DNA of 11,417 nucleotides. It comes from an uncultured Anaerobutyricum sp. Its GTDB lineage: Bacteria; Bacillota; Clostridia; Lachnospirales; Lachnospiraceae. The notes beneath the pieces are model-generated. The model was not told where the DNA came from, searched no databases, and saw only the letters and a list, made by a program, of their open reading frames with translations. Location of the stretch: the NCBI RefSeq assembly GCF_934307085.1, contig NZ_CAKRCF010000065.1, positions 1-11,417 of the forward strand. The letters are read 5' to 3'. How positions within the stretch are numbered: position 1 is the stretch's first letter; every line of letters starts with the position of its first letter. The translations under genes and the position numbers were made by a program. Positions 1-6,094 of this stretch are shown one piece after another.

Positions 1-77
1 CAGATGCTCTCTCTCCATGTATTCTAGCTTAACTCTTTCCGCTTCTTCAATTGGCTCTTGCTCCTGCAATTCTATTT
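1..77. repeat. Terminal redundancy, left copy
   Basis: The first 77 bases are identical to the last 77 (11341-11417). The ardC reading frame continues from base 1 into base 11340 without a break when the ends are joined. This marks a closed circle of about 11,340 bp rather than a biological terminal repeat. Confidence 0.95.
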
Positions 78-441
78 TCTCTTTTGGCTCTACTCCATCA
101 ACCTGTGAAATATGGAAAACATTATAATAGCGTAACAATGGAATTTGTTTTTTAACCTTTGTTCCGTCCTCTTCTTCCTCTTCCACAAGTTGCATTTTCC
201 AAAATGTAACAATCTCTGATCTTGCAGCTTTTCTTATATGTCCACCTACATCTGTCCACTGTTTGAATGTGGCATACTCACCGGAATGTTGTAGCAACAT
301 CTGATTCAGTATCGAATAAGGTTTCATGCTCACACGGTTGTAAGCACCATTTTTTGACCCTGTCCACGGCTTCTGCCACGGAATTACACCGTTTTCTAAC
401 TGTTCAATAATTCTTTCTGTAACCATCTCATATACGTTCAT
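1..441 (-). CDS. ardC: ArdC-family antirestriction protein, N-terminal 147 codons (continues at the right end)
   Basis: This is the first half of a 283-residue protein split by the arbitrary cut of the circle. The start is the ATG at 441-439, preceded by AAAGGA, and the protein opens with MNVYEMVTERIIEQLENG and a PWQKPW motif at about residues 21-26. That opening is the hallmark of the ArdC N-terminal single-stranded-DNA-binding domain (DUF1738). ArdC proteins bind the incoming plasmid strand and are thought to shield it from host restriction during establishment after conjugation. Residues 86-95 and 118-135 are strongly acidic linkers between this domain and the C-terminal metallopeptidase domain. 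No convincing promoter was seen upstream, and the 5' side abuts the inverted-repeat-rich region 442-1032. The presence of ardC fits the mobilisation genes elsewhere on the circle. Confidence 0.93.
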   Translation of the reverse strand, partial: MNVYEMVTERIIEQLENGVIPWQKPWTGSKNGAYNRVSMKPYSILNQMLLQHSGEYATFKQWTDVGGHIRKAARSEIVTFWKMQLVEEEEEDGTKVKKQIPLLRYYNVFHISQVDGVEPKEKIELQEQEPIEEAERVKLEYMEREHL

Positions 442-549
442 TTTCTACCATCCTTTCCGCTTGCCAAAACTGGCTTTTTAGATTTGATTCTGATTGAGGG
501 GTGCTTAATTTTTTCGTAGGCAATTTTTTTTATTTTCTACTGGCTTTTT

Positions 550-715
550 GAGTTTTCATCTTCTTTCGGGTACGCTGCAGCCTTTCTAACAGTTGAAGTA
601 CCGCCTGCAAGTAGCAAAGCCTGTGAAACAGGCTGATACGCCGTAGGGCAATGCTTGCAGACGGTACTTCAACTGTTATGCTGCATGATGCGTATCCGAT
701 GGAAGATGAAAACTC
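550..715. repeat. 166-bp nested inverted repeat (extended hairpin)
   Basis: Four sets of perfect arms nest in order. Bases 550-563 pair with 702-715 (14 bp), and 571-575 pair with 690-694. Bases 577-581 pair with 680-684, and 587-603 pair with 662-678 (17 bp). Inside these, 605-611 pair with 654-660, and a 7-bp hairpin (AGCCTGT gaa ACAGGCT) sits at 618-634. The result is a long rod with small internal loops. Such rods occur in single-strand origins of rolling-circle plasmids, in large regulatory RNAs and in small transposable elements. No target-site duplication is visible at its ends, so a miniature transposon is not favoured. Confidence 0.85.
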
Positions 716-719
716 ATGA

Positions 720-900
720 CAGAGAAAACCGGAAAAATGCCGGAGAAAAAAGGGGTTCCACTCTCTGGGGAACCGATCGGCAAAGGGGGCTTCTAATTTA
801 CCTTTTTCTGCACCGCTTTCAGACAATTATTTTTAATAATTGTCAGGTGCAAGTGCGCTTGGAGATGGGATACGCACCGCTGAACAGCGGTCGCAAGGAA
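720..900. other. Cluster of smaller hairpins next to the long inverted repeat
   Basis: Several short inverted repeats follow one another: CCGG...CCGG near 729-743, GGTTCC...GGAACC near 755-775, a 10-bp perfect stem GACAATTATT ttt AATAATTGTC near 822-844 flanked by GCACC...GGTGC, and ACCGCT gaac AGCGGT near 876-891. They extend the structured character of the preceding 166-bp hairpin over about 350 bases. They may belong to one origin or RNA element, but this is inference. Confidence 0.5.
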
Positions 901-959
901 TGGTATTATAAATCAGGAAATTATCTTGATAAAATTTAAAAAATACTCTTGATTTTCGC

Positions 960-1008
960 AGTATATAATGTTAGTATATACGTAAGGTATATACTAACAT
1001 TATATACT
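960..1008. promoter_or_regulatory. 22+22 bp perfect palindrome upstream of the 218-codon gene
   Basis: Bases 960-981 are the exact reverse complement of 987-1008, with a 5-base spacer (GTAAG). The arms contain TATAAT (963-968) and TATATA elements, so the palindrome covers the likely -10 region. It ends 24 bases before the start codon of the following gene, whose N-terminus may be a DNA-binding RHH fold. An autoregulatory operator or a centromere-like site is the simplest reading. Confidence 0.75.
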
Positions 1009-1032
1009 ACTTTTTAGAAAGGAGAAAAAAAG

Positions 1033-1689
1033 ATGGCAAAACGATTATTTTCAACCGACAAGCGCTCTGAAACTATTCTTGCTTATCTACGTGCAAAGGA
1101 TGAAAATGTATCTGCATATATTAGTAATTCTGTTGTAGATGAAACTCTTCCTGTGTATAGTCAGCTTCGTGTAGAAGCGTTGTATCTTCTTGACTATATA
1201 ACAGATGGAGCAAAAGAGTGGACTGGTAATAAGTTACGTATTACTACTGGTGAGGATGAAGTGCAGTTCTACATTCGTCAAACTTTAGGTCGTGGTGTTA
1301 CATGGCTAAAAAAAGGACATCACATTAAAAATGGCGACATTTTACGAGATGTTATTGGATATTATAATCAAGACTCTCTATCTGGTGGCATTACATTAAA
1401 TAATGTCACAGATACTGTAAAAATGGACATACAAAATATAAAAGATAAGCTCATGGAAATCGGCTTAAAAACATCAGATTATCATAATAGTCTCGGTGGA
1501 CTTGCCAGCGTTGCGCTTGATAATTGGGACAAGTTATGGGATTTTGATGAAGCATACAACATTATTATCTCTGTTATATATGCCGAGAATCCTATTGGAA
1601 AGATTGACCCATTCACAGCGATCAGAATGTTGCAGTTAATGGAAAATCAGTTCATATTAGAAGCCATAAACGAGAAAAAATTGATATGA
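1033..1689 (+). CDS. Unknown 218-residue protein, possible RHH N-terminus
   Basis: The ATG at 1033 follows a strong ribosome site (AAAGGAG). I do not recognise the whole protein. Residues 1-40 (KRLFSTDK, then SETILAYLRAKDENVSAYIS) have the strand-helix-helix spacing and the 'YL...ENVSAYI' pattern seen in ribbon-helix-helix DNA-binding proteins, including plasmid ParR/StbB-like and CopG-like regulators. This resemblance is by eye only. The remaining roughly 170 residues are a mixed helical domain without a motif I can name, with no signal peptide or membrane segment. A 22+22 bp palindrome lies directly upstream and would suit autoregulation. Because no standard initiator is present on the plasmid, this protein is also the best protein candidate for a replication factor. 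A hairpin terminator follows at 1711. Confidence 0.85.
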   Translation: MAKRLFSTDKRSETILAYLRAKDENVSAYISNSVVDETLPVYSQLRVEALYLLDYITDGAKEWTGNKLRITTGEDEVQFYIRQTLGRGVTWLKKGHHIKNGDILRDVIGYYNQDSLSGGITLNNVTDTVKMDIQNIKDKLMEIGLKTSDYHNSLGGLASVALDNWDKLWDFDEAYNIIISVIYAENPIGKIDPFTAIRMLQLMENQFILEAINEKKLI

Positions 1690-1710
1690 ATTTCAGGAAA
1701 TATAAAGGAA

Positions 1711-1743
1711 AAAGCTACAAATGTTAGTTGCATTTGTAGCTTT
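1711..1743 (+). terminator. Hairpin after the 218-codon gene
   Basis: A perfect 13-bp stem (AAAGCTACAAATG with CATTTGTAGCTTT) surrounds a 7-base loop 22 bases after the stop codon. The T-tract is short, so termination may be partial. Confidence 0.7.
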
Positions 1744-1818
1744 GAGATAACAACTCAACTATTATGAATTATTATCGAATTCGCACTCATTATAATATCA
1801 TAATAGTTTGAGTTTCTC
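1744..1818. promoter_or_regulatory. Long inverted repeat upstream of the 97-codon gene
   Basis: AACTCAACTATTATGA at 1752-1767 pairs with 1798-1814 (one bulged base), extended by GAG/CTC at 1744-1746 and 1816-1818. The 30-base interior is AT-rich and has its own short symmetry. It lies 85 bases before the next start codon and may be an operator or the leader hairpin of that gene. Confidence 0.5.
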
Positions 1819-1902
1819 AATCATTTCTTATTATTTCCATACATGAACAAAATCCTAATTAGAACTATTTAATTTTACATTTTAAGAAAGGAAAACTTCA
1901 TT

Positions 1903-2196
1903 ATGGCAAAGACTATTTCTGAACAAATCGAAGAACTTCAAAATGAAAATATCCGATTAAAAAATTTAGAAAAATTATTCGATAAAATGGTCAAAATCGA
2001 ACTCGGAATGGACTTGAAAACTATCCGGAAAATTCTGGAAAATCACAGCTCTTTTAAAGACGATTTTATCAAAAAAATTGCTGATTTCTACAGCTTGGAA
2101 ACAGAAGAAGATTATCAGGATTTTCTCGATACATTCTGCACAAATGAATTTATCAATCATTACAATTCTATAGAAAATCCGCAGTCCGATAACTAA
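1903..2196 (+). CDS. Small acidic protein of unknown function (97 residues)
   Basis: The ATG at 1903 is preceded by AGAAAGGA at good distance. Residues 4-30 (EQIEELQNENIRLKNLEKLF) have leucine/isoleucine heptad spacing and probably form a short coiled coil. The rest is acidic and helical with many D, E, F and Y residues, ending in a hydrophilic tail. There are no membrane segments and no catalytic motif I can name. A hairpin with a T-tract at 2235-2254 follows and could terminate the transcript. The gene lies between the possible RHH gene and the structured region in front of the relaxase, so an accessory role in replication control or transfer is possible, but nothing in the sequence proves it. 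Confidence 0.75.
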   Translation: MAKTISEQIEELQNENIRLKNLEKLFDKMVKIELGMDLKTIRKILENHSSFKDDFIKKIADFYSLETEEDYQDFLDTFCTNEFINHYNSIENPQSDN

Positions 2197-2234
2197 CGCA
2201 TGAACAGCGGGATAGTGGATGCTCTGCATCCACG

Positions 2235-2254
2235 AAAGGGGCGCAGCTCCTTTT
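2235..2254 (+). terminator. Terminator-like hairpin after the 97-codon gene
   Basis: AAAGGGGC gca GCTCCTTT folds into an 8-bp stem (one G-U pair) followed by TTTTAT, 38 bases past the stop codon at 2196. It could end the upstream transcript or be the first part of the structured RNA. Confidence 0.5.
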
Positions 2255-2514
2255 ATCTTTCAAGTGGCTCAATGCCAGTTGGAAGATAGCAAGGGTAAGT
2301 GTTAGATCAGGACTGTCAAGAACTGCTCTAACACTGTAGGGAACGGCAGTGCCCTATCGGTTTCTAAATTAGCGAACCATGGTGAGCCAATTTAGAACCG
2401 AGCCGAAAAGAGCTGTGTCTTGCACGAGAAAAACCGGCACGGTTTGTCTCGAGAAAGCAAGCTACCTGTAAGGCGACCAGAGGTCGGGGAAACTGCTTGT
2501 TTCCCTAGCTTGTA

Positions 2515-2611
2515 GGGTTTGAAACACATATGATCCGGTTCAAAATTTTCATTAGGAGCGTAGAGCGACTTTTGAAAATGAACAGAACAGGATCATATGC
2601 GATTCAAACCC
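2515..2611. repeat. 19-bp inverted repeat in front of the relaxase; oriT candidate
   Basis: GGGTTTGAA (2515-2523) and CATATGATCC (2527-2536) pair with GGATCATATG (2590-2599) and TTCAAACCC (2603-2611), leaving 3-base internal loops opposite each other and about 53 bases between the arms. MOBV relaxases usually act at an inverted repeat just upstream of their own gene, and this one ends 48 bases before the relaxase start. No exact match to the pMV158-type nick sequence was found, so the nick site is not assigned. Confidence 0.5.
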
Positions 2612-2644
2612 AAACACTGCCGACATTAAAAATCTACATACAGA

Positions 2645-2673
2645 AGAGGTGATTTATGATTGGCACGAATTGA
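2645..2673 (+). promoter_or_regulatory. Ribosome site and overlapping ATG mini-ORF deciding the relaxase start
   Basis: AGAGGTG at 2645-2651 lies upstream of two overlapping starts. An ATG at 2656 opens a five-codon frame ending in TGA (2671-2673). A TTG at 2660 opens the relaxase. The relaxase frame has a TGA immediately before the TTG, so no start further upstream is possible, and motif I requires residues before the next ATG. The mini-ORF may tune relaxase translation. Confidence 0.6.
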
Positions 2674-3745
2674 AAAATATCACACCGGAATCAAGAAAGT
2701 GATTCAGCATAATATCCGTGAATTTAAAGACGGAAAATGTCCTACGAATTTAGAAGTAAATCCGGAGAAAATGAAGTACAATTACAGTCTGATCCGGAGA
2801 GGAAATACCGCAAAAGAAATTGAAGCATACAGAAAAAAAATAACGGCAGAATGTTTCCATTATAAACGGAAAAATATCGTGTTCGCAAATGAAGTAATTT
2901 TCACATTGCCACAAGATACGCCACCGGAACAGGAACGTCCTTTCTTTGAAGAATCTTTGAACTACCTTGTAAGCACACTTCCAATGGGCGAAAAATGCAT
3001 CTTTTTGGCTGAGGTTCACTGTGACGAAGGACAGGTTCTCAAAGACGGAAAAACTGTTGTTGAGGGACAGAAACATCTTCATGTGATGTATGTTCCTGCA
3101 GTCGCTGATTCTAAACATGACAGCTACTCATACAAACTCTGCAGTGATGCTCTTACACGCCGATCGGTGTTGAAACAATGGCATCCAAAATATCAGAAAT
3201 GGCTTGACGATGCCGGAATCAAAGGTACAGTATATTCCGGCAAAACATCCGGCAAAGGAATCTCTGTAAAATCCTTGAAAGAAATCAGCAAAACTACTGG
3301 ATTGTCTTTCGATCAAATACAGGACTTGGAAAAAGACAGAACAGAACTTCTAAAAAAATTACATACATTGGAAGAAGCACACACACGATCAAAGCAGACA
3401 ATCCAACAGGATAAGTCCACGATTATGAAGTTAAAATCTCTGCTTCTTGAATGTGATCAGACCATACAAGCTCTGCAGGAAAACAACAAACTTCATGTTG
3501 CTGAAAAAGAAGCATTGCTTAACAGCCTGAAAGAAAAGGAATCTTTGTTGTCTGTTGCAAAAGAAAAATTACAGAATTTGAATGTTGAACTACAACAATC
3601 AAATGAGAAAATAAAGGAACTTGAAAATACTACTCTTCATTCACAGTCCCATGCAGATCAGGAACATACATGGGGCAATGATTCTTGGGGAACACAATCT
3701 GAATGGGGCAAGACTATTGATAAGGAGAATGAACATTTATGGTAA
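2660..3745 (+). CDS. mobV: MOBV-family (Mob/Pre) relaxase, TTG start
   Basis: Relaxases nick one strand at oriT, stay attached to the 5' end and pilot it into the recipient. The three MOBV motifs are visible. Motif I is the HNIRE at residues 17-21, motif II the KYNYSL at 39-44, and motif III the HCDE at 120-123 followed by HLH at 139-141 (the H-x-D-E...H-x-H metal site). The start is TTG at 2660, forced by an in-frame TGA just before it. Residues 220-330 are a long heptad-rich coiled coil, probably for dimerisation or partner contact, and the tail is tryptophan-rich (WGNDSWG, EWGK). At 361 residues it is typical for the family. Its stop overlaps the start of the coupling-protein gene by 7 bases, implying translational coupling. 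The hairpin array upstream probably contains its target. Confidence 0.9.
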   Translation: MARIEKYHTGIKKVIQHNIREFKDGKCPTNLEVNPEKMKYNYSLIRRGNTAKEIEAYRKKITAECFHYKRKNIVFANEVIFTLPQDTPPEQERPFFEESLNYLVSTLPMGEKCIFLAEVHCDEGQVLKDGKTVVEGQKHLHVMYVPAVADSKHDSYSYKLCSDALTRRSVLKQWHPKYQKWLDDAGIKGTVYSGKTSGKGISVKSLKEISKTTGLSFDQIQDLEKDRTELLKKLHTLEEAHTRSKQTIQQDKSTIMKLKSLLLECDQTIQALQENNKLHVAEKEALLNSLKEKESLLSVAKEKLQNLNVELQQSNEKIKELENTTLHSQSHADQEHTWGNDSWGTQSEWGKTIDKENEHLW

Positions 3746-5367
3746 AAAAATTTTGTTATTTTTTCAAATACTACAATGTCCTGTTTCATCTGTTACTTGG
3801 AATAGGCTTTTATATAATCAGTGCACCACTTGCAGACCTTTTATGCTATCTGCAGAAGATACCGGAAGAAAGCCTGTTTCATACCATTTATAATATCGTA
3901 ATCCCAATTGCATTATTGGGATTATGGATATTATTACTTCTAACAACTATCAGGGATAAAACCTATCTCTATAAAACAGGCAGAAAATATGGATATGATA
4001 ACTCGCACTACAAGCGGAGTTATAAAGAATTAGTTACCTACTTTAAAGACGCTGATCCATTGCAGATGAATGTTGCAGATTTACCTACTATGAAATGGCA
4101 GGATTCCGGCGGTCTTATCTTTGGAAAAATTGGAAATAAATTACTCTCATTTGAACCAAACAAAAACGGGATCGTAGGAATGATCTGGGGTGCACCTGGC
4201 GATGGAAAAACGACAGCAAATATCATAACATCCGCCCGACAGTTCGGCATGAAGAAAAATGCATCCGGAAAGCTTGAACAAAGAGGAAGTGTTATGGTAA
4301 CTGATTTAAAGGGTGACATCTATGCTGCAAATAAGAACTACCGTAAAATAAAGCGTTTCTCTACGATAAATTGGAAAGAAAGCGCACATTACGATCCTCT
4401 GGTAAATGCACGAAAAATGCGTGTAAATGACCGTGCTATTTTCCTTGAGAATCTTGCTATTACGATCATATCTGATGATGGATCGGCTGATTCAAAGTAC
4501 TTCTCTGATGGAGCACGTGATTTCTTTACCGGAATTTGCCTTTATCTAATGAACCAAAATATAAACATTAGCTTTCCAGAAATCATCCAACAAATTGTCA
4601 TTGGAAATTATAGCAAATGGGTACTTGAGATTATGAAATCCACTGATTTGTCAGCACAGGCTTATACTAATCATTTCTATGGGGAAAACGAAAAGAATGT
4701 ATCGGGAACGTACAGTAAGCTTGTTTCCAGTACAAGATTATTTGGAACAGAAATTATGCAGACACTTCTCCGGAATGATAACAATTGTATCTCCCCAGAT
4801 GATCTCGAAAACTGTACTGATATCTACATTCAGCTTGACCCTAATGAGATGGCACTTTATGCGCCTGTCATAGGTATGCTCTATCAAAACTTCATGTCTG
4901 CAGCATTATATCGTGAAATCGGTCAGCAACCGCCTATAGCCTACATAATAGACGAGTTCGGACAGATACCTGCAATGCCAGTCATAGAACAAAGCTGTGC
5001 TCTTCTACGTGCTTACAATTGTTCACTGCTTTTATCCTGCCAGTCACTCTCTATGATTGAGAAAAAATATGGTACTGCCGGACGTAAGCTAATCATGGAT
5101 TGCACAAAAGCGCACTGCTTTCTTTCCATCATGGATCCTGATACAAGAGACTGGGCAAGTCGCTTGATCGGAACAAAGAAGTGTCTCAAAGTAAGTAATT
5201 CTGAACAGAACTCCAAAAACCGTTCTTCCGGAATCTCTATCACTGAAACACGAGAAAAGATTTATGAACCAGAGAGCTTCGGTAATCTACCAAATGAAGA
5301 TGCTGTTATCATTTACTACAAAGGGAAGTACATAAAAGCTGAAAAAACGTATTATTTTAAGGGGTGA
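3739..5367 (+). CDS. VirD4/TraG-type coupling ATPase (T4CP)
   Basis: Coupling proteins are inner-membrane hexameric ATPases that hand the relaxase-DNA complex to a type IV secretion channel. Two hydrophobic segments at about residues 12-36 and 50-70 form the N-terminal membrane anchor. Walker A is GAPGDGKTT at 151-159, and Walker B is YIIDEFGQIP with Asp405 and Glu406. The VTDLKGDIY segment near 190 and the QSLSMIEKKYG segment near 435-445 are also typical of TraG/VirD4. The length of 542 residues is normal for Firmicutes TraG-like proteins. It begins inside the relaxase stop codon (ATGGTAA) and ends 6 bases before the next start, so three genes form one operon. No other secretion genes are present, so the plasmid is mobilisable rather than self-transmissible. 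Confidence 0.93.
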   Translation: MVKKFCYFFKYYNVLFHLLLGIGFYIISAPLADLLCYLQKIPEESLFHTIYNIVIPIALLGLWILLLLTTIRDKTYLYKTGRKYGYDNSHYKRSYKELVTYFKDADPLQMNVADLPTMKWQDSGGLIFGKIGNKLLSFEPNKNGIVGMIWGAPGDGKTTANIITSARQFGMKKNASGKLEQRGSVMVTDLKGDIYAANKNYRKIKRFSTINWKESAHYDPLVNARKMRVNDRAIFLENLAITIISDDGSADSKYFSDGARDFFTGICLYLMNQNINISFPEIIQQIVIGNYSKWVLEIMKSTDLSAQAYTNHFYGENEKNVSGTYSKLVSSTRLFGTEIMQTLLRNDNNCISPDDLENCTDIYIQLDPNEMALYAPVIGMLYQNFMSAALYREIGQQPPIAYIIDEFGQIPAMPVIEQSCALLRAYNCSLLLSCQSLSMIEKKYGTAGRKLIMDCTKAHCFLSIMDPDTRDWASRLIGTKKCLKVSNSEQNSKNRSSGISITETREKIYEPESFGNLPNEDAVIIYYKGKYIKAEKTYYFKG

Positions 5368-5373
5368 CACACT

Positions 5374-5952
5374 ATGAAGAAAAAAATATATTATAGAATC
5401 AAAAATTGGGCATTAAAGACAAGTGAAACATGGGATAAATTATCTCCAATAGAAAAGGATGCAATTACATTTGCACACACCTATATCAATCCAGAACCAC
5501 CGCAAGGAACAACACCACCTTTTTCACCAGAGTACAGACTTGCAGCATCCGGCGAAACCATCAACCAAGAATATCTCCGAAAAGACAATATTATCCCTGC
5601 TATAACTGATATCATTGATACATTATCAAAAAATACAACACAAAAGGACATCGTAGTATATAGAGGCATTTGCTATGATATCTTCAATCAGATGTTAGAC
5701 AATGCAACCGACAAACCAACTACTGATTTAATCGAAAAAGGAGTTCTACAGACATCACTTGTAAAAGGTCACGAACTACCTGCAGATATCTACCTCCGGA
5801 TATTTGTTCCGTCAGGTACGAAAGCACTCTATCTAGGAAACGTCAATCAAGAACAACATCTATATGAAGTAGATATTATGACAGGTGCACATCTATCTAT
5901 CGTTTCTGCAGATTCAAAATACTTGAACTGTATATTACAATCTACCAACTAA
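5374..5952 (+). CDS. ADP-ribosyltransferase-like protein (VIP2/C3-type fold), possible transfer effector
   Basis: The 192-residue protein has the layout of the ADP-ribosyltransferase exoenzyme family, whose members move ADP-ribose from NAD+ onto a target. IVVYRGI at about 93-99 supplies the NAD-binding arginine (Arg97). GVLQTSLVKG at 123-132 lies where the STS motif normally sits but reads QTS. LYEVDIMTG at 163-171 supplies the catalytic-position Glu165, but the residue two before it is Leu instead of Glu or Gln. Activity may therefore be altered or lost. There is no signal peptide. It starts 6 bases after the coupling-protein stop, with GGGGTG as ribosome site, and a strong terminator follows. 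The position suggests co-expression with transfer genes, perhaps as a protein delivered to or acting in the mating partner. That role is inference, and the target is unknown. Confidence 0.75.
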   Translation: MKKKIYYRIKNWALKTSETWDKLSPIEKDAITFAHTYINPEPPQGTTPPFSPEYRLAASGETINQEYLRKDNIIPAITDIIDTLSKNTTQKDIVVYRGICYDIFNQMLDNATDKPTTDLIEKGVLQTSLVKGHELPADIYLRIFVPSGTKALYLGNVNQEQHLYEVDIMTGAHLSIVSADSKYLNCILQSTN

Positions 5953-5958
5953 TCAATC

Positions 5959-5997
5959 AAAAGGCATGTACCCATATAACGGAACTACATGCCTTTT
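5959..5997. terminator. Bidirectional terminator after the transfer operon
   Basis: A perfect 12-bp stem (AAAAGGCATGTA with TACATGCCTTTT) surrounds a 15-base loop seven bases after the stop codon. A-tracts and T-tracts on both sides let it end the plus-strand operon and any minus-strand transcript coming from the 6.1-6.7 kb region. Confidence 0.88.
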
Positions 5998-6094
5998 CTC
6001 CAATCTTTAAGTAATACCTTTCATATACTAATCATATACTATAATCTATAAATTCATCAAAATACTTGACTTTTACCACGCCGAAGGCAGATAA

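Larger units (their letters stand above)
442..1032. other. Non-coding, hairpin-rich region between ardC and the 218-codon gene
   Basis: No convincing gene lies here. Short open frames exist on both strands, but they read through a long inverted repeat and so resemble each other, as a palindrome predicts. An 11-base direct repeat ACTGGCTTTTT occurs near 470 and 539. The region holds a 166-bp nested inverted repeat, several smaller hairpins and a large palindrome, each listed separately. It is a candidate for a replication origin (single- or double-strand) or another structured RNA. There is no initiator protein motif to settle this. Confidence 0.6.
2199..2611 (+). ncRNA. Candidate large structured RNA upstream of the relaxase
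   Basis: About ten hairpins follow one another in some 410 bases. These are 2215-2233 (8 bp), 2235-2254, 2255-2287, 2299-2334 (8 bp), 2337-2356, 2358-2400 (12 bp, one bulge) and 2419-2461 (with an inner AAACCG gca CGGTTT). A three-way junction follows, closed by 2459-2465/2506-2512 and holding 2474-2486 and 2487-2505. Last is a 19-bp arm pair at 2515-2611. The stem at 2235 uses a G-U pair that works only in plus-strand RNA. No reading frame crosses the region. Size and position recall the large RNAs of mobile elements, for example ARRPOF, which was named for a plasmid replication region. I cannot confirm family membership. The alternative is a complex oriT. Confidence 0.6.

Noticed and set aside
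530..939. Open frames on both strands (530-826 minus, 655-939 plus)
   Set aside because: They share residues such as VLQLL because both read the same inverted repeat. Neither has a ribosome site or family signature.
2285..2310. GTGTTA near 2299 as a pMV158-type nick site
   Set aside because: It lies in a stem rather than in the loop of an inverted repeat, and the rest of the pMV158 recognition sequence is missing.
2199..2611. Group II intron
   Set aside because: No domain V sequence, no intron-encoded reverse transcriptase and no consensus 5' boundary were found.
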